Position numbers and translations under genes: made by a program. Positions 1 through 9,068 of a stretch of DNA of 50,217 nt are shown in pieces. The notes below the pieces were generated by a model. It was not told where the DNA came from, searched no databases, and saw only the letters and a list, made by a program, of their open reading frames with translations. Source of the DNA: Parachlamydiaceae bacterium (GTDB lineage Bacteria; Chlamydiota; Chlamydiia; Chlamydiales; Parachlamydiaceae); NCBI GenBank assembly GCA_013816265.1, contig JACDES010000006.1, forward strand, positions 1 to 50,217, written 5' to 3'. Position 1 is the first letter of the stretch. Each line of letters begins with the position of its first letter.

Positions 1-122
1 TATATCATAAGTATCCAAGCGAGCGAATTGGTGTCACTATCTGAGGGAAGAGCCGTATGCGGTAATCCCGCACGTACGGATCCGTGCGGGGGATGATAAG
101 TAACTATCATTCCTACCGCAAC
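1..122 (+). mobile_element. 3' end of a group II intron (domains V and VI)
   Basis: Positions 47-79 match the domain V hairpin of bacterial group II introns: GAGCCGTATGCGG, a short loop, then CCGCACGTACGGATC. Positions 84-117 form a second hairpin (GATGATA / TATCATT with GTAAC at the tip) that fits domain VI with its branch-point adenosine. The intron would end at about 120-122. The reverse-transcriptase gene, if present, lies upstream of the window. Two deviations from the usual domain V are visible: the AGC triad faces GAT rather than GTT, giving a G-A mismatch instead of a G-U wobble, and the apical GNRA loop is replaced by TAATC. The copy may therefore be degenerate. Confidence 0.62.
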
Positions 123-142
123 CTTTCATTTTTAGCTACAGC

Positions 143-1108
143 CTAAAAATGGACTGTTGCCTCTGCTCCAACGTATGGTGAAGGCTTTAATTTGTAGTGA
201 TGAGGATGGTGGTTTTCCTTGTTTGCTATACGTATATCGCCTCCAAGAGTTGTTCCAGCATGAATATTTGCACTCATTGAATGCTCTTCATATTTGACAG
301 CAAATTCGGCTCCAACGTTTTGGTAACGCAATAAAGCTTTACCTTCGCTCTTTTTTGCTCGATGACGAGAATCAAAACTACGTCCTGCTAAAGCCAAAGA
401 CCAATTTTTTGTGAGCATGTATTCTATCGATACATTTACCGGAAACACTAAATTTAGTTTCCAATTTCGTGACATTTGCCAATCAGCTCCTAGAATAGGT
501 ATAACGCGATCCATCTTCATCCCGGTTTGAGCTATAATACCAATATGCAATCCAATGCTTCTGCAATAATCATAACGACCCCATAGCAAGAAGTCATACC
601 AAGCATATTGATTGAAATCCCATTCATTTGCATCTACATTAACTGCGGCCTGAGCTTTCCAAAACCAACGATCAACGCGATGTGAGAATCCACCTAGTGT
701 AAATGTTAGAGTGTGAAAGTGTTCTTGACTGAACCATGGATTGCTTTCCCATCGGAGGAGTGTTGTTGTATATCGGAGGGCAACGTTAGCCCCTTCTTGG
801 TAAGCAGGACAATAATAAAAGACCATTCCGCCTTCGACATCTGCCTCAGCAAATTCGACAGAGTCATGTTTATAATACCCTTTTTCTATATCGGTTTTGC
901 GAATAGAGTCTACTTTTGCAGAAATATAGAAAGGAGATTGACTTTGCCCTCCTTCAATATTAACTTGGCTTACATCCTCTATATCGACAGTTGGATTTTC
1001 GCCAGATGTATCGCTAGCTCCTTGAGAGAATAGCGGAAGTGTTAAACATGTTAGGGCGCAGATAGTTGTATATAAAAAACTCTTTTGAAATATATTTAGC
1101 GGATTCAC
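143..1108 (-). CDS. Secreted outer-membrane beta-barrel protein
   Basis: This 321-residue protein begins at a GTG preceded by an AAGGAGA ribosome-binding site. The N-terminus is a Sec signal peptide (hydrophobic core at about 12-28, ending near FSQGA). The rest alternates polar and aromatic residues, as in transmembrane beta strands, and the last residue is phenylalanine (TVHF), the usual BAM recognition signature. It resembles small outer-membrane proteins of environmental chlamydiae rather than classical MOMP, and no cysteine-rich pattern is present. The substrate is unknown. An 8-bp inverted repeat (ATTTTTAG / CTAAAAAT, 128-150) spans the stop codon and could act in termination. The group II intron end lies about 20 bp beyond the stop. 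Confidence 0.72.
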   Translation of the reverse strand: MNPLNIFQKSFLYTTICALTCLTLPLFSQGASDTSGENPTVDIEDVSQVNIEGGQSQSPFYISAKVDSIRKTDIEKGYYKHDSVEFAEADVEGGMVFYYCPAYQEGANVALRYTTTLLRWESNPWFSQEHFHTLTFTLGGFSHRVDRWFWKAQAAVNVDANEWDFNQYAWYDFLLWGRYDYCRSIGLHIGIIAQTGMKMDRVIPILGADWQMSRNWKLNLVFPVNVSIEYMLTKNWSLALAGRSFDSRHRAKKSEGKALLRYQNVGAEFAVKYEEHSMSANIHAGTTLGGDIRIANKENHHPHHYKLKPSPYVGAEATVHF

Positions 1109-1473
1109 TCTTTTTAATCTCCTTAATCGATCTCATTGTCAATATATAAAATTTATTTCAAAAAAGTATAGAAATAAATTTTTGTTTAATTTTTTACTTG
1201 GTTTTAACGAAAAATATGAATTTGGTCAATAGAAGAGTTTATATTTATACCGCGTGCTATCCAAATGCCAAGTTTTCGACAGGGCCTGTATAAATATTAA
1301 TGAACCTATTTCATCATTAGCATAAATTCAAGATATTATTGGTATTAAAGAAAGATTAATAAAATTAGCTTGCTTTATACAAGTAGTTTCTTTAATATAT
1401 AAGATTATGCATTTTGTCTCATACAATATTTAATATTTATAAAAAATTAGTTATACGAACCTTTAGGGAAAAT
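1109..1473. other. AT-rich divergent intergenic region
   Basis: This stretch separates the divergent outer-membrane protein and deubiquitinase genes and probably holds both promoters. It is very AT-rich. No RNA gene, strong hairpin or conserved coding potential is visible. A short ATACCGCGTG motif at about 1247-1256 recalls the ends of the family 3 palindromes but has no partner nearby. Confidence 0.4.
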
Positions 1474-3702
1474 ATGTTGCAACCAATTCATACAGCTGGG
1501 CCTGTAAGTCTGCCCGATCTACCAAGTAAATGTGAAAAGAATCATAGACATGCGCCTATGAAACAATCTCAACGTGGACCTCAAACGAGATTTTCAAAGA
1601 TTAAAATTGAAAGCGAAGTAAGTGCCAGTGGAAGTGTAAGTACGCATGGAAGCCAACCTGACTCAAATGTAAAAGTGATTCAAAAAAGAGAATCTTGGAT
1701 ATCGACTGCTATTTTTATAAATAGCTTTAGATTCCTTACAAATGGTGTAAGTAATATTATAAACGGTATAAGTAATATCGGACAATATTTTAAAGGGAAA
1801 GCAATAAATGTATATATAGGTACAACTACCTTAATCACACGAGTTGCGACAAGAATAATCACAACAAGATCCCTCAATCCCTACGACAGTAATTTCATCG
1901 AATTAATAAAAGATTTTGATGCATCGGCACCGAAAGTAAGACTAGGTTTGGCCGAATTATCGACATGTTTCCAATATCCTGATGATTATCTAGACAAGCT
2001 TGCGAAATTAGAACCTCTTCAATATCAAATTAGTGAAACAAAAAAGCAACTATATTGTTTTTTAAAACAAGCCGAAATATTCTATCATAATACACCCATA
2101 CATAAAGATCTTATTCGTTTAAATGATGAGCATAATTATTTTGAAAACGAATTTAAAATGATCGTTACCAAAAACGAAGAAATTATTTTGGATACCTTTG
2201 ATTCAGTTTATAAATCTCTTGCCGATGGATATCTAGAAGTTCCTATATTACGTGATGAATTATTCCAATACGCATGTATCATCAGAGCACATGTCATTCC
2301 TGTAACCTCTCGTTTTAATCCAAAACAGATAAAGTTTGTAGAAAGATATGAATTGTTACTAAAGGATCCTGTAGAAAAAAAACCATCTAATAAAGTTGAA
2401 AGGCCGCTTTCTTTAAGAAATATAGGAAACAGCTGTTACATGGATTCTGCCTTTGAGACTTTTATGTGTATTCCAGAAGTCCGCGCAAAATTACATAAGG
2501 AATTTGTTGAAGAGAATCCAAAAAATCCTAACTCACTCATACTCCAAAAAAGAAAAGATATTCAAAAATATCTGCTTCAATTGATTGATTCTCCGCAACA
2601 AAAAGAGTCTACCTACCTAAAACATATCGTAAAAGCAACTCAAAGAGGTCCTAACTCTCTTGAACTTTTGCGTAAAGCTATTTTTGATTCAGGGTTTAAC
2701 AGAATGGAATTCACTCCAGCCCAACTAAACACACAATTAGATGCAGCTTCTGTGGTAGAGTTAATGATGGACTCAGTACTCAATGAAAAATTTATATTAC
2801 AATCAGTAGCAGCAACGGATGAAATTCCTGGTCGTCTTTTTTACTACCCTCAGGAACCTGCCAACACTTTCCAAATAGAATTAGGTGAACCAGGAAAGGT
2901 ATTTTCGCTGCAAAAACTTATCAATACTAGTTATGCAATGCGTGTGCTTAAAGATGATGGTCGTAACCTTATTCCAAAAAATGGAATTCAAAATGGTGAA
3001 CCAGAAAATCCAGAAATTGCATTGGATAAAGCGATAAAACCTAAAGAAATCAGGCTTATATACAGATTGAAGACTCTTCCTAATTTGATGGCTGTTCATC
3101 TTAAACGGTTTCAATCTAGAAATGGGATGACTACCAAAAATAGTAATGATGTGACGCTACCTCGTAATGGCATCATTGATTTATCAACAATTTACAGCCC
3201 TAAAGACGAAACGGAAGATCCATTAACGCGTTATGAAGTGATGGGGTATACAATCCATCAAGGTGGATATGGCGGTGGTCATTACGTTTCTCATGTTAAA
3301 ATTGGGGGAAAATTTTATTATTGTAATGATATGGGTGGTGAACCTTATAGAGAAATATCAGAGGAAGAGTTTTATACTCATAAACAGCCTTATACTATCA
3401 TGCTCCGTCGTTTAGGTAAAAATGAGAAGGTCGTAAGACAAAAAGCTGCACCTGTCACAGTTGATGAAAAAAATAGTGATAAAAAAGAACAAAAAGCTCC
3501 ACGATATAAGACATCAACAAGATCAGATACAAAAGATGATTCAACTGAAGAACATTTACTAGCTCAGATTAGAGCTTTTGAATCTAAAATGAAAAGCAGT
3601 CAAGAGTTAGATAGCAAAGATAATGCTTCTGACAGTAAGGATTCTGCGCCTTCAAATGACTCAAAATCGAATTCAGATTTTAAAATGCTAAGTTTGCTAT
3701 AG
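1474..3702 (+). CDS. USP-type (peptidase C19) ubiquitin carboxyl-terminal hydrolase, probable secreted effector
   Basis: The frame is open from a TTG at 1414, but the ATG at 1474 has an AGGGAA site 5 bp upstream and is preferred (742 residues). The C-terminal half carries the eukaryotic USP signature in order: Cys box NIGNSCYMDS (nucleophile about Cys321), QLDA (about 421-424), LMAVHLKRF (about 538-546), His box GGGHYVSHV (about His603) and a following NDM aspartate (about Asp619). The family cleaves ubiquitin from substrates, and bacteria have no ubiquitin, so the target must be in the host. An amphipathic or hydrophobic stretch at about 75-130 could bind membrane or a chaperone. The tail from about 660 is low-complexity, rich in Lys, Asp and Ser. 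Expansion of ubiquitin-related genes is known in amoeba-associated chlamydiae. Delivery by type III secretion is inferred. The gene is flanked by an outer-membrane protein gene and repeats, not an operon. Confidence 0.85.
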   Translation: MLQPIHTAGPVSLPDLPSKCEKNHRHAPMKQSQRGPQTRFSKIKIESEVSASGSVSTHGSQPDSNVKVIQKRESWISTAIFINSFRFLTNGVSNIINGISNIGQYFKGKAINVYIGTTTLITRVATRIITTRSLNPYDSNFIELIKDFDASAPKVRLGLAELSTCFQYPDDYLDKLAKLEPLQYQISETKKQLYCFLKQAEIFYHNTPIHKDLIRLNDEHNYFENEFKMIVTKNEEIILDTFDSVYKSLADGYLEVPILRDELFQYACIIRAHVIPVTSRFNPKQIKFVERYELLLKDPVEKKPSNKVERPLSLRNIGNSCYMDSAFETFMCIPEVRAKLHKEFVEENPKNPNSLILQKRKDIQKYLLQLIDSPQQKESTYLKHIVKATQRGPNSLELLRKAIFDSGFNRMEFTPAQLNTQLDAASVVELMMDSVLNEKFILQSVAATDEIPGRLFYYPQEPANTFQIELGEPGKVFSLQKLINTSYAMRVLKDDGRNLIPKNGIQNGEPENPEIALDKAIKPKEIRLIYRLKTLPNLMAVHLKRFQSRNGMTTKNSNDVTLPRNGIIDLSTIYSPKDETEDPLTRYEVMGYTIHQGGYGGGHYVSHVKIGGKFYYCNDMGGEPYREISEEEFYTHKQPYTIMLRRLGKNEKVVRQKAAPVTVDEKNSDKKEQKAPRYKTSTRSDTKDDSTEEHLLAQIRAFESKMKSSQELDSKDNASDSKDSAPSNDSKSNSDFKMLSLL

Positions 3703-3710
3703 AAATTGAA

Positions 3711-3790
3711 AAGGACCTAAAGGACCTAAAACGATTTCAAGGACAATACAATGAAATATTTCAATTGTCCTTGAAGTCCCTTAGGTCCCA
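3711..3790 (+). terminator. Nested hairpin downstream of the deubiquitinase gene
   Basis: An inner stem TTCAAGGACAAT / ATTGTCCTTGAA is enclosed by an outer arm made of repeated GGACCTAA units and its complement TTAGGTCC. It starts just after the stop codon, so it may end the transcript. The same GGAC-type unit recurs at 35655-35757. Confidence 0.5.
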
Positions 3791-3839
3791 TTTTTTCTTA
3801 CCCTTCTTGCCGTTGTGGCTTGTATGGATTGTAGCAAAA

Positions 3840-4037
3840 AGTGAAAGCGAAAGAGGACTTTCGCACTCCAAACGCTTTGCGTAGTTTTAAGAAATATTTA
3901 TGCTACAGATTTTCAAAGCTACGCGTAGCGTTTGGAGTGCGAAAGTCCTCTTTCGCTTTGTTATGAAGCGCCATATTTGTCTACATGTCTAGATTAGACG
4001 CTTACATTGGAGTGCGAAAGTCCTCTTTCGCTTTCAT
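3840..4037. mobile_element. Family 1 palindromic element, left end truncated
   Basis: Inverted arms GCGAAAGAGGACTTTCGCAC (from 3845) and its complement (to about 3958) flank a 30-bp spacer. The right side continues with GAAGCGCC and the terminal GACGCTTAC (3997-4005). The matching left terminus GTAAGCGTC is missing, and a second partial arm follows at 4008-4034. Related full copies lie at 17596-17790 and 39775-39972. Confidence 0.7.
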
Positions 4038-4134
4038 TATCACTATAATCCAAGTTTGAAGCGGGTTGTGGTATAATACCAATAAAAGGATTATGTGTGA
4101 TGGAGGATATAAACAAAAATAATGTTTTCATTCT

Positions 4135-5754
4135 TCATTCTTTTGTGCCGATTCCAACCATACGATCAAGTTCTTTTTTCTGCGAATTTGGATCGAGCCG
4201 TTCGACTTGAGTGAATGTTCGTCCTTCTTTTTCTTTTTTCGAAATCTGCAAATGCTGATGGGCTCTACTTGCTACCTGTGGAAAATGTGTCACGCAGATG
4301 ACTTGATGCTTTTGTCCAATTTCTCTCAATTTATTTCCTACCACAGCCGCTGTTTCACCACCGATATTGGCGTCCACCTCATCAAAAATTAGGGTTGGTA
4401 TCGCATCTTTTCCTGCTAAGAGTGTCTGAATAGCTAAAAGCACCCTTGAAACTTCACCGCCACTAGCTTCTTCTTTCAATGCAATTTGGTGCTCACCGGT
4501 ATTGGGCTGTAAAAGGAACTCTATTCGATCATCACCTTCTGAAGTTCTTTTCTGTGGATTTACCTGCACAATAAATTGAGCCTTAGACATATTCAGAGAT
4601 CTAAGTTGTGATGTAAGAGCTTTCTCTAGTTCGTGTGCACCAGCAGATCTTGCTTTTGTTAGCTCTTGAGCCAATCGATTTGTCGTAAGTTCGGTCTCTT
4701 TTAGTTGTTTTTGAAGGTCTTCGATCTGCGATTCTGCATTTTGCAATTTATCTAATCTTTCTCTCGTTTCGGCCATATATGCATTTATTTGATCAACGGT
4801 TTCCCCATACTTTCGTTTGAGCTTATTAATCAAAGTTAAACGATCATTAATCGTATTTAAACGTTCAGGATCATTCTGAACGGAGCTTTGGTATCTACGA
4901 ATCGTATGCGCAACTTCCTGTATTTCGAGAACAGCATTCTGAAATGATTGTGATGTTTCTTTTATATTGGGATCTAACTGTGCAAGAGAATCAAGAATTA
5001 ATTTTGTTCGATTTAAATTTGCTAGGATGGACTGACGTTCGCCTGAAATGTTCTGGTTTACCTCATAAGCCTTTTCAGCTAATTCTTTAGAATTTACCAA
5101 AAGAGAATATTGAGCAAAAAGATCTTCATCTTCACCCTCTTTAAGGCAGGCTTCATCCAATTCTTCTAATTCTCTTTGACAGATATCGATATCACGAAGT
5201 CTCTGTGATTCTTGCTGAATTAGGCTTTCTAGACCTTTTCGGATAGAATTTTCAAGCTCGAAACTTTTCTTAAATTTTTGTAAAAGTAAAGAAAGATCTC
5301 CATGCAAATCTAAAACATCTCTATGATAATCGACCGAAAATAATTGTTGGTTCGCATGTTGTCCTACAATACGTGTCAATAGGATTCCTAATTTACGTAA
5401 AAATGACAATTGCGCAAGTTGGTTGTTAATGAAGATACGGCTTTTCCCGGAAGCATTGAGTTCTCTTCTGATTATTAACTCTTGAGAGGGTTCATGATCA
5501 ACCCCAGCTTCAATGAACAATGCATGAATAGCTGGATGGGCATCCACATCAAAAATTGCTTCCACAATTCCTTTATCGCATCCCTTACGAATCATTCCTG
5601 TATCGGATCGATCACCCACAGCTAGGCTTAAGCCTTTCATGATGGCAGATTTTCCGGCTCCCGTTTCGCCGGAAATAATATTCAATCCTTCTCCAAATGG
5701 GATGTCAGCTTGTTCAACGAGAATAATATTTTGTAGTCGGAGGTGTTTAAGCAT
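4135..5754 (-). CDS. recN: DNA repair protein RecN
   Basis: This 539-residue protein has the normal RecN length. It shows the SMC-like layout: N-terminal Walker A GETGAGKS (29-36), a long central coiled coil (about 150-375), an ABC signature EASGGEVSRV and Walker B LIFDEVDANIGG in the C-terminal half, then a conserved VCVTHFPQVA. RecN is a cytosolic ATPase that acts early in double-strand break repair with RecA. It is the last gene of a probable rnhC / small membrane protein / recN operon. The start is 6 bp after the stop of the preceding gene and has no strong ribosome-binding site, which suggests translational coupling. Confidence 0.95.
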   Translation of the reverse strand: MLKHLRLQNIILVEQADIPFGEGLNIISGETGAGKSAIMKGLSLAVGDRSDTGMIRKGCDKGIVEAIFDVDAHPAIHALFIEAGVDHEPSQELIIRRELNASGKSRIFINNQLAQLSFLRKLGILLTRIVGQHANQQLFSVDYHRDVLDLHGDLSLLLQKFKKSFELENSIRKGLESLIQQESQRLRDIDICQRELEELDEACLKEGEDEDLFAQYSLLVNSKELAEKAYEVNQNISGERQSILANLNRTKLILDSLAQLDPNIKETSQSFQNAVLEIQEVAHTIRRYQSSVQNDPERLNTINDRLTLINKLKRKYGETVDQINAYMAETRERLDKLQNAESQIEDLQKQLKETELTTNRLAQELTKARSAGAHELEKALTSQLRSLNMSKAQFIVQVNPQKRTSEGDDRIEFLLQPNTGEHQIALKEEASGGEVSRVLLAIQTLLAGKDAIPTLIFDEVDANIGGETAAVVGNKLREIGQKHQVICVTHFPQVASRAHQHLQISKKEKEGRTFTQVERLDPNSQKKELDRMVGIGTKE

Positions 5755-5760
5755 GTTTAT

Positions 5761-6204
5761 TTACTGTTTGTCATATGTTTCGGATATTAATTTTTGCAAT
5801 TTGCCATTACTTTGTTCGATTAAATTTTCTTGAGAATTCCATTCAGGCATAGAATAGACTAATTGGTGATTGAGATATGTGACAGGGGTCAAAGTGAGAT
5901 CCGGTTTATTATCAAATTGATAGATGATAATATTTTCTATATCACTAGGTTCACGCAATCCCGTAGTTATATTCTTGATAGGAATCGAGAGGTTTAAATA
6001 ATCTACTACTTTATTTTGCTGATCAAAATTAAGGGTGTAAACTTTACCTTTATACTTTATACCAACTCCCTTGACTTCATTATATTTAAGATATATTTGA
6101 GGGGCTGTTTGTCCTTTCAGTATGGCGTTAAAATTTACTGCGAACAAAACGATAATTCCCAAGATAACAAGAGCTGTTAGGTATCCTACCATGCGATTAT
6201 TCAT
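5761..6204 (-). CDS. Small membrane-anchored protein of unknown function
   Basis: This 147-residue protein has one hydrophobic segment near the N-terminus (about 8-27) followed by a soluble, probably periplasmic, domain of mixed alpha/beta character with no cysteines. I recognise no family. It sits between rnhC (36 bp upstream) and recN (6 bp downstream) on the same strand and is likely cotranscribed. The segment could be an uncleaved signal anchor. The context gives no clear functional clue. Confidence 0.7.
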   Translation of the reverse strand: MNNRMVGYLTALVILGIIVLFAVNFNAILKGQTAPQIYLKYNEVKGVGIKYKGKVYTLNFDQQNKVVDYLNLSIPIKNITTGLREPSDIENIIIYQFDNKPDLTLTPVTYLNHQLVYSMPEWNSQENLIEQSNGKLQKLISETYDKQ

Positions 6205-6239
6205 ATTAATCTAACCTTTTGTAAGGGATAAATGAAAAT

Positions 6240-7151
6240 TTATTGTCTTTCTTTGCCTAAAATTTGGTCAAGTGTTTTAAAGTGTTGTTTACAGACTCGA
6301 AGCAAACCATCGATTCCGTATTTACTAAATATTTTCTTCCCGGCTGCTATCGTTGCGGCAGAAGCCCCTTTGGGTAGCACGATCCCAATATCTTTTCCAA
6401 GTTGATCCAATCCATCTAAGAAAGCATGTCTTGCCAATATGGAAGCAGCAGCAACTACCAAATCTTCCTCAGCACGATGTCTTTGAGTGAGGTCAACATC
6501 AATCTTCTTTCTTTTTAAGGCAGTAATAACTACCGATTCGTCAGCAAACTGATCTATCACAACTTTACGACAATTAGATTTTTCAATGAGTTGCTCAATC
6601 GTAGTGGCATGTCCCCATCCTAGTAAACGATTAAGATTCTTAAAATTTGCATAAATTTCGTTGTATTTGCTAGGGTTGATTTTGACGATATGATAAAGAA
6701 ATTTATTTTTTATTTTGTCAGCAATTTTATGAATGTTTATATCTGTAATCAATTTTGAATCACGCACTCCGATAGATTGTAGCTCTCCGATATCTTTTTC
6801 TGACGCATAAACCCCAGCAACGCATAAAGGGCCAAAGAAATCTCCTTTACCGGATTCATCGATACCGATATGAGGAGACAAGTCGACACCAATGAGAGGG
6901 TTTGTGAATTTAAATGTCCCCAGTATTTCAGGCTCAAGATAAAATTCAATAAACGCTGCGCGATCCTTTCCTTGAACAACCATTTTGCCTGACTGATAAA
7001 AGATACAAGTGACGCCTTTTTTTTGAGCAGAAAAAATTGTATAAGGAGGTGTTGTGAATTCGAAACCTTGATCTTTTAGATCTTTTAGAAGTTTATCTTT
7101 CAGTTTCAAATCGACATTTGCAACGAATGTATTTGGTTGTGTATCAGACAT
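6240..7151 (-). CDS. rnhC: Ribonuclease HIII
   Basis: The 303-residue protein has the RNase HIII architecture: an N-terminal TBP-like substrate-binding region (about 1-85) and a type 2 RNase H domain that starts at HIGIDESGKGD (catalytic Asp98 and Glu99). Later conserved segments are VRDSK (about Asp131) and VVIDQFADE. The enzyme cuts the RNA strand of RNA-DNA hybrids in the cytosol. Chlamydiae encode RNase HIII beside a RodZ-like gene, and the same neighbourhood is seen here with rodZ divergent. It is the first gene of the minus-strand operon leading to recN. Confidence 0.93.
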   Translation of the reverse strand: MSDTQPNTFVANVDLKLKDKLLKDLKDQGFEFTTPPYTIFSAQKKGVTCIFYQSGKMVVQGKDRAAFIEFYLEPEILGTFKFTNPLIGVDLSPHIGIDESGKGDFFGPLCVAGVYASEKDIGELQSIGVRDSKLITDINIHKIADKIKNKFLYHIVKINPSKYNEIYANFKNLNRLLGWGHATTIEQLIEKSNCRKVVIDQFADESVVITALKRKKIDVDLTQRHRAEEDLVVAAASILARHAFLDGLDQLGKDIGIVLPKGASAATIAAGKKIFSKYGIDGLLRVCKQHFKTLDQILGKERQ

Positions 7152-7260
7152 GGGAATGTAAAGACTTTATTTGCTGTTTAAAAAATATATTTATAGAGAT
7201 AATGATGCTGTTCTTATAATCATAATTAGTTTATAAATAAAGCTCCAAGATTTTGTTTAA

Positions 7261-7313
7261 TTTTATACCACGCGCAAAAAAAAATATCAATCCTACCCGC
7301 GCGGGGTATAAAA
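7261..7313. repeat. Short inverted repeat in the rodZ leader
   Basis: TTTTATACCACGCGC and its near-perfect complement (ending GGTATAAAA) enclose about 23 bp. The ends resemble the family 3 element at 30171-30334. It lies inside an artefactual upstream extension of rodZ, between its likely promoter and its start. Confidence 0.5.
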
Positions 7314-7363
7314 CAAAATATTTGTTAAGAAAAAGACATTTGAATGAAAAAAAGGGGTTGCAT

Positions 7364-7783
7364 TTGGAAGAAACTAAAATAAACGAAACTGTAAAAGAAA
7401 TTGGCGAATCTTTGCGCAAGCGTCGAAAAGAAATGAATATATCATTAAAAGAAGCCGAAAATGCCACTTCTATAAGAATTACATACCTACAAGCACTTGA
7501 AGAAGGCGAAATGAGTAAATTGATATCGCCAGTATATGCACAAGGGTTTTTTAAACAGTACGCTTCATTTTTAGGGATTGACGGAGAAAATATTGTCAGA
7601 AATCATCCCGAAATTTTTAATCGTCCTGAAGCACAAGAGTTTGCTTATGGAATTGGAACATTGGAATTTAGGGGTAATCCTAGTTCAGGTGTGAAATGGT
7701 TTCCTAATGCTGTATGGATATGTGTTTTTCTTTTTGTTTTGTTAATAGCATGGTATATGGCAAAGTTCTTTGGAGTCATATAG
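7364..7783 (+). CDS. rodZ: Short RodZ-like HTH membrane protein
   Basis: The frame is open from 7253, but the TTG at 7364 has AAGGGG 6 bp upstream and sits just before the conserved domain, giving 139 residues. It has an N-terminal helix-turn-helix domain of the RodZ/HTH_25 type (about 5-75, ending near VYAQGFFKQYASFLG) and one transmembrane segment near the C-terminus (about 112-135). The large periplasmic domain of E. coli RodZ is absent. Short RodZ proteins are known in Chlamydia, where the C. trachomatis homologue (CT009) binds MreB at the division site. The stop abuts the ATG of the DUF368 gene, so the two are cotranscribed and probably coupled. This fits a peptidoglycan/division role. 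Confidence 0.82.
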   Translation: MEETKINETVKEIGESLRKRRKEMNISLKEAENATSIRITYLQALEEGEMSKLISPVYAQGFFKQYASFLGIDGENIVRNHPEIFNRPEAQEFAYGIGTLEFRGNPSSGVKWFPNAVWICVFLFVLLIAWYMAKFFGVI

Positions 7784-9013
7784 ATGACGTCTCATGATTC
7801 TGCAAATGTTCAACAGACATCCAAGAAGAATTTTTGGCAGATTTTATTATGCGGTTTATGCATGGGTATTGCTGATTTAGTTCCTGGGATTTCTGGAGGA
7901 ACAATTGCATTTATCATGGGATTTTATAATCAGCTTCTAGACAGCATTAAAACCTTGAATAGACACTCGTTTAAATTGCTATTTTCAGGAAAATTAAAGT
8001 CCTTTTTTAATGCTGTGGAATGGCGATTTCTCGTACCCCTTTTAGGAGGGATAGGAGTCTCGTTTGTAGCATTTGCAGGACTATTGCATTTTATTTTAGG
8101 ACATGAGACTTATCGCATTTATTTATATTCTGCCTTTCTAGGGCTTATCTTAGCCTCATTTTTATATTGTGTTAGACAGTTGAAAAAATGGAAATTATCA
8201 CATTATATTGGTTTACTTGTTGGGGCATCGGTTGCATTCTTATTTACAGGAACCTATTTTGTTGCTGATTCTCAAGGGCCATATGCGATCAAAATTGAAT
8301 TAAATGAATATTATCCTGCTATGAATAATTATGACACATCTAATAAAATGCTCACACACCTTACAGAACCAATCCTTGGAGTAATGTTAGGAAAAGGATT
8401 AATATCTCCACAAACAGCTATTTTTGATAATAACGGGAATAATATTGGTAAAGCTGACGAGGTAAGTTCTCCATATCGAGGATATCGTATAGATATTTGG
8501 CTTATTTTTTGTGGTGCTATTGCAATTTGTGCATTATTACTTCCTGGTATATCAGGAAGTTATTTATTAAATTTACTGGGAGTTTATCCCGTTGTAATTG
8601 GAGCTCTAGCTGACTTTTTGTCGGAATTACGACATATTAGATTTGATCAAGATGCATTTTTTGTATTATTTAGTTTAATGATTGGCATTATTGGAGGGGT
8701 TGTTGTTTTTGCGCGGCTTGTGAGTTGGCTTTTAAAAAAATATCCCGATCTATCCATAGCAGTTTTATCGGGTTTTATGATTGGAGCCTTGCGTTCTGTA
8801 TGGCCATTCTGGACCGTTGAATACACACTTCTACCTTTAAAGTTACAGAAAGGACCTCAATTATTAACGATTGATCCTATATTACCTTCTCTAACATCAT
8901 CGCTTTTTCTTTATTCTGCAATTTTTGCGCTTGTCGGTTTTAGTCTCGTTTTAGTTGTTGAGTATATTGCAAGAGTCAAAAACGATAATCCAAAAATTCA
9001 GGTTATTCAGTAA
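7784..9013 (+). CDS. DUF368 polyprenyl-phosphate transporter (PopT-like)
   Basis: This polytopic membrane protein has 409 residues. It carries the two diagnostic DUF368 motifs, ADLVPGISGGTIAF near residue 30 and LLPGISGSYLLNLLG near residue 255, one per inverted half. DUF368 proteins were recently shown to recycle undecaprenyl-phosphate across the membrane for envelope polymer synthesis. Many members have about 280-310 residues. The extra length here comes mainly from a hydrophilic insert at about 165-235 between the halves, probably an extracytoplasmic loop. It directly follows rodZ with no gap, linking lipid-carrier recycling to the morphogenesis protein. Confidence 0.85.
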   Translation: MTSHDSANVQQTSKKNFWQILLCGLCMGIADLVPGISGGTIAFIMGFYNQLLDSIKTLNRHSFKLLFSGKLKSFFNAVEWRFLVPLLGGIGVSFVAFAGLLHFILGHETYRIYLYSAFLGLILASFLYCVRQLKKWKLSHYIGLLVGASVAFLFTGTYFVADSQGPYAIKIELNEYYPAMNNYDTSNKMLTHLTEPILGVMLGKGLISPQTAIFDNNGNNIGKADEVSSPYRGYRIDIWLIFCGAIAICALLLPGISGSYLLNLLGVYPVVIGALADFLSELRHIRFDQDAFFVLFSLMIGIIGGVVVFARLVSWLLKKYPDLSIAVLSGFMIGALRSVWPFWTVEYTLLPLKLQKGPQLLTIDPILPSLTSSLFLYSAIFALVGFSLVLVVEYIARVKNDNPKIQVIQ

Positions 9014-9068
9014 CTTTTATATATATCGTTTTTTTATTAACCAAACCTATTATTTATTGTAAATAAAT

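Noticed and set aside
7253..7363. Longer RodZ start at the TTG at 7253
   Set aside because: The extension runs through a palindromic repeat, is not like the family, and the TTG at 7364 has a good ribosome-binding site.
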